Position numbers and translations under genes: made by a program. The notes beneath the pieces were generated by a model that saw only the letters and a list, made by a program, of their open reading frames with translations, had not been told where the DNA came from and did not search any database. 64,000 nucleotides of DNA from Pelagomonas calceolata (Eukaryota; Sar; Pelagophyceae; Pelagomonadales; Pelagomonadaceae), in contig CAKKNE010000002.1 in assembly GCA_918797485.1 (NCBI GenBank), positions 3,996,501 through 4,060,500 on the forward strand, given 5' to 3'. This document shows positions 62,880 through 64,000 of this stretch, piece after piece; the stretch's first letter is position 1; each line of letters opens with the position of its first letter.

Positions 62880-64000
62880 ATGGAGTTCTCGCACGTCGGC
62901 GACGTCCTGCACCCGTCGCCGGATGACGTCGAGGCAGCAGTAAGGGCCGCAGGCACGAACACGGGAGAAGAAGTTTTAGAAGCCGCGAGACGGAAGAAGA
63001 TGAGTTTCGTCCGGAGGCAATTAGCGCCGGAGGCATCTCGAAGAGTCGACGCGGCCCTCAGCGAGGAGTTCATCGGCGCGCCGGGGTGGCGGGTAGAAGT
63101 CGTCCAGGCGAGGCAGGTCTGCGGCGGGCCGTTGTGGTGCGTGTCGTCCGGAGGCAAGGGTCTCGTTGCTTGTGGTGGTTCTGATGGTGTCGTGCGAGTA
63201 GCGACCCTAGGAACGTTTGAGCGTGCCGAAAGGTGGCGACTCAATCGGGATTCGGCGTTGTCTGATGTCCAACTGCTCGAGGGCCACGAAGGGGCGGTCT
63301 TCGACTGCGCGTTTTCGAGGCAGGAGGACAAGAAGAAGACCACTCTCGTAACAGTATCGGCGGACGCTACCGCAAGGTTGTGGACGGGCTGGGAGGGCGA
63401 CCCGAGACTCTCGCCGGGTTTGATCTTCGCCCACGGGCAGGGCGTCTGCTGCTGCGCTTGGTTAGGGGGCGAATCATTTGTGACCGGCGGCTTCGACCGA
63501 AACATCCGAGTGTGGCACATTCCCGACCGCAAGGCGACGGCCTGGGCCCACTTGAACGATGCGGTTACTGCTGTTGGTTGCAGAGCGTCGGACGGTCCTG
63601 GGGCTCCAGCAAGGTTAGGTGTCGGTACAAGAGGCGGCCAGGTCTTCGTCTACAAGTCACGAGATCATACCCATGTAGAATGCGACGAGATGGTGCTGGG
63701 GACCATGCGTGCGGGAGCCTTCAACGAAGCGGAACGATGCGGTGCTGCGGGCATTCGGGCCCAATCCAATGCTCTGCAGGGCATCGTGGCCGGTTCGGCC
63801 AAGCCCAAGAAAAAAGGTGGAGGGGGCTTCTTCTCCAAATTGTTCAAGCCCCGGAAGAAGACCGCTGATTTGCAAGCCGAGTCCGAGGCGCGCGCGGCGG
63901 AATTCCTATCAGGTACCGACGAGGACACGAAAGTGGAAGAGCAGAGTACTGATGACGAAGGCGACGATAGTTCTGAAGATGGCGATCTACAGGAAATAGA
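62880..64000 (+). CDS. WD40-repeat protein, WDR44-like (5' part)
   Basis: The frame opens at ATG 62880 and is still open at the window end (373 residues seen). An N-terminal helical part is followed by WD40 repeats: GPLWCVSSGGKGLVACGGSD GVVRVATL, then LLEGHEGAVFDCAFSRQEDK, then VTVSADATARLWTG. The key repeat SFVTGGFDRNIRVWHIPDRK is typical of the WDR44 family, and its next strands (GVGTRGGQVFVYKS) also agree. A Lys/Gly-rich insert (PKKKGGGGFFSKLFKPRKKT) follows. WDR44 binds Rab11 and affects membrane traffic and ciliogenesis; here that is inference. Confidence 0.8.
   Translation, partial: MEFSHVGDVLHPSPDDVEAAVRAAGTNTGEEVLEAARRKKMSFVRRQLAPEASRRVDAALSEEFIGAPGWRVEVVQARQVCGGPLWCVSSGGKGLVACGGSDGVVRVATLGTFERAERWRLNRDSALSDVQLLEGHEGAVFDCAFSRQEDKKKTTLVTVSADATARLWTGWEGDPRLSPGLIFAHGQGVCCCAWLGGESFVTGGFDRNIRVWHIPDRKATAWAHLNDAVTAVGCRASDGPGAPARLGVGTRGGQVFVYKSRDHTHVECDEMVLGTMRAGAFNEAERCGAAGIRAQSNALQGIVAGSAKPKKKGGGGFFSKLFKPRKKTADLQAESEARAAEFLSGTDEDTKVEEQSTDDEGDDSSEDGDLQEI

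Noticed and set aside
1-64000. Search for CRISPR arrays, insertion sequences, Shine-Dalgarno operons, rRNA and LTR-type elements
   Set aside because: None were seen. Codon use, introns and targeting peptides are eukaryotic, and no capsid, integrase or reverse transcriptase frames were recognised.

Overview
The window is nuclear DNA from a small-genome, GC-rich, gene-dense eukaryotic microalga. The best fit is a flagellated pelagophyte or close stramenopile relative. Supporting features are plastid-style leader peptides, a mitochondrial Rieske protein, Pol III and TREX-2 subunits, several flagellar proteins, few and very short introns, and transposon-like introners of the kind known from pelagophytes. 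Species assignment is inference. Both ends cut through genes: a membrane protein on the left and a WD40 protein on the right.

Layout. 0-10 kb: membrane protein, TPR protein, M14 peptidase, SLC35 transporter, a lactate/malate dehydrogenase lacking its NAD-binding half, and a 1,100-residue BPI/PDZ-like protein. 10-20 kb: PLAC8 protein, NUP50-like nucleoporin, Tudor/ARM-like protein, two unknowns, ITPase, SHAQKYF-MYB factor, Rieske protein. 20-34 kb: a Tudor-FKBP-MYND-galactosyltransferase fusion with introners, a secreted EGF protein, a coiled-coil membrane protein, a LOTUS-SAM-U-box protein, a DUS2-type enzyme, a V-ATPase accessory-like protein. 34-50 kb: flagellar docking-complex protein, PCID2, secreted JmjC protein, PhoD-GNAT fusion, TPR-TMEM33-CaaX fusion, soluble adenylyl cyclase, RING protein, then a 1.3-kb relic region with a decayed 290-bp tandem repeat. 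50-64 kb: RPC3, lumenal TPR protein, RIB43A, EGF protein, 2OG oxygenase, ARL13-like GTPase, CIMIP2-like repeat protein, Rossmann protein, fatty-acid-hydroxylase-like protein, WD40 protein.

Two genome-scale patterns stand out. (1) A 20-24 bp element, GCTAGTGTCTTAC followed by a short spacer and GCTAGC, lies 30-315 bp upstream of start codons in most promoter regions. It favours head-to-head intergenic regions, occurs in both orientations, and is absent from coding exons and tail-to-tail gaps. It looks like a shared, possibly bidirectional promoter element. (2) Short introns ending in CACAG carry terminal inverted repeats; one has a perfect 8-bp target duplication and another a near-perfect one. 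Some contain the core GCGTCGATGGCG, which also recurs, often as inverted pairs, in gene tails. These are introner-type DNA elements.

Convergent genes are packed to within 2-50 bp of each other, and at least four genes make axonemal or ciliary proteins, so the organism very probably builds a flagellum.
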